Assembly (NCBI GenBank): GCA_903921605.1
Contig: CAIXQV010000070.1
Coordinates: forward strand, 1-14,319
DNA: 14,319 nucleotides
Direction of reading: 5' to 3'
From: an uncultured Planctomycetaceae bacterium
GTDB taxonomy: Bacteria > Planctomycetota > Planctomycetia > Planctomycetales > Planctomycetaceae
Both the position numbers and the translations under genes were made by a program. The notes below the pieces were generated by a model. That model was not told where the DNA came from and searched no databases. It saw only the letters and a program-made list of their open reading frames with translations. Of this stretch, positions 13,857 through 14,319 are shown piece by piece (within the stretch, counting starts at the first letter, position 1; each line of letters opens with the position of its first letter).

Positions 13857-14319
13857 TCAGTGTTCGCAAACCGCATCAGCGGCCCGGATCCCGGCCAGAA
13901 ACGCACCCTCTACTCGACCGTCGGCCAGCCAGTCACCGCACACTGCCAGCCCGATTTCGGGATCGAAGAGCTTGCTCCGGCCATCGGGTTCAGAGCATTG
14001 ACCGTAACGCCAGCGGTGTGCAGCAACATACTGCTGCGGTGGAAGATGCACACCGACGACAGATCCAAAGGCATCAAGAAGATCCCTCGCCGCTATATCC
14101 GCAGTCACCTCAAGGTGCGCAGCGGACCACTCAGGGCTGGCCTGCAACACCCAACAATCTGTCTCTCGCTCTCGACCCGGCTTCGAGCTGTTGCGAGCAA
14201 CCCAGGCAAGGGGAGAGTCATGCACAAACGCGCCGTCCCATGGCAACTCAACTCGCGATTCGAACGCCGCCATCACGGTCCAGCATGCTGTCATTTTTAC
14301 GTTGGAGGCGACAGCTCCA
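13857..14319 (-). CDS. Renalase-like FAD/NAD(P)-binding oxidoreductase, C-terminal part
   Basis: The frame is open from the right edge to TGA at 13859-13857, giving 153 visible residues; an internal ATG at 14294 is not the start because coding character continues through it. The fragment matches the C-terminal half of renalase-like, amine-oxidase-fold flavoproteins: an ACWTVMAAFE strand, SPLAWVARNSSKPGR (about 35-49), WVLQASPEWS, an HRWRYG segment (about 101-106), and the C-terminal FAD-contacting pattern GLAVCGDW...GRVEGAFLAG (about 123-142). The N-terminal Rossmann GxGxxG nucleotide-binding site lies outside the window, so completeness cannot be judged. Bacterial members include enzymes that oxidise dihydropyridine forms of NAD(P)H; substrates of most are unknown. 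It should be a soluble cytoplasmic flavoprotein. The 647-bp gap downstream suggests it is not in an operon with the sialidase/SGNH gene. Confidence 0.85.
   Translation of the reverse strand, partial: GAVASNVKMTACWTVMAAFESRVELPWDGAFVHDSPLAWVARNSSKPGRERETDCWVLQASPEWSAAHLEVTADIAARDLLDAFGSVVGVHLPPQQYVAAHRWRYGQCSEPDGRSKLFDPEIGLAVCGDWLADGRVEGAFLAGIRAADAVCEH

Noticed and set aside
13720..14001. 93-codon plus-strand frame near the right end
   Set aside because: It runs antisense into the renalase-like gene and its second half is low-complexity Ser/Pro/Arg, typical of a shadow.

Overview
The window reads as chromosomal DNA from a planctomycete, most likely class Planctomycetia. The evidence is indirect: moderate GC (mid-50s by eye), an N-terminal NPYLPP motif on the first protein of a kind common in planctomycete small membrane proteins, a secreted sialidase-like/SGNH-hydrolase fusion, a toroid plus tandem DUF4159 protein, and many secreted or membrane proteins of no assigned function. 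No rRNA, tRNA, CRISPR array, insertion sequence, phage gene or integration site was recognised. Genus cannot be decided from the sequence.

Layout. Positions 1-373 (+) hold the end of a small three-helix membrane protein whose start lies outside the window. A 56-codon ORF with a strong Shine-Dalgarno site (457-627, +) may be a separate small gene. It is followed by a very large AsmA-like membrane-anchored protein (704-4033, +). That gene ends tail to tail with an unrecognised 255-residue protein (4030-4797, -); the two stop codons overlap by 4 bases. From there to the right edge every recognised gene is on the minus strand.

The minus-strand block, in transcription order from the right, holds: the C-terminal part of a renalase-like FAD-dependent amine-oxidoreductase-type protein (13857 to the edge); a 647-bp region without a convincing gene but with several short inverted and direct repeats; a secreted sialidase-like/SGNH esterase fusion (11314-13209); and then a tightly packed trio. 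The trio is a four-helix membrane protein with a bacterial PH-like tail (10121-11038), a NifS/IscS-type cysteine desulfurase (8934-10088, or 10121 if the upstream GTG is used) and an exported alpha/alpha-toroid protein with two DUF4159 domains (6457-8937). The trio is joined by overlaps of one base (TAG/GTG, only if the GTG start is used) and four bases (ATGA), so it is very probably one operon. A cytoplasmic WD40 beta-propeller (5129-6145) follows after a 311-bp gap.

How the genes work together. Only the PH-desulfurase-DUF4159 trio shows real evidence of co-expression. The desulfurase would act in the cytoplasm on L-cysteine, the PH protein sits in the inner membrane, and the DUF4159 protein is exported, so no shared pathway is obvious. 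The sialidase/SGNH protein would act outside the cytoplasm on decorated glycans, a common planctomycete lifestyle. The AsmA-like protein probably works in envelope lipid transport or organisation. I see no convincing new defence, mobile or biosynthetic system. The most distinctive items are the DUF4159/desulfurase operon, the sialidase-SGNH fusion, the His/Cys-tailed small ORF, and the repeat-bearing region upstream of the fusion gene.
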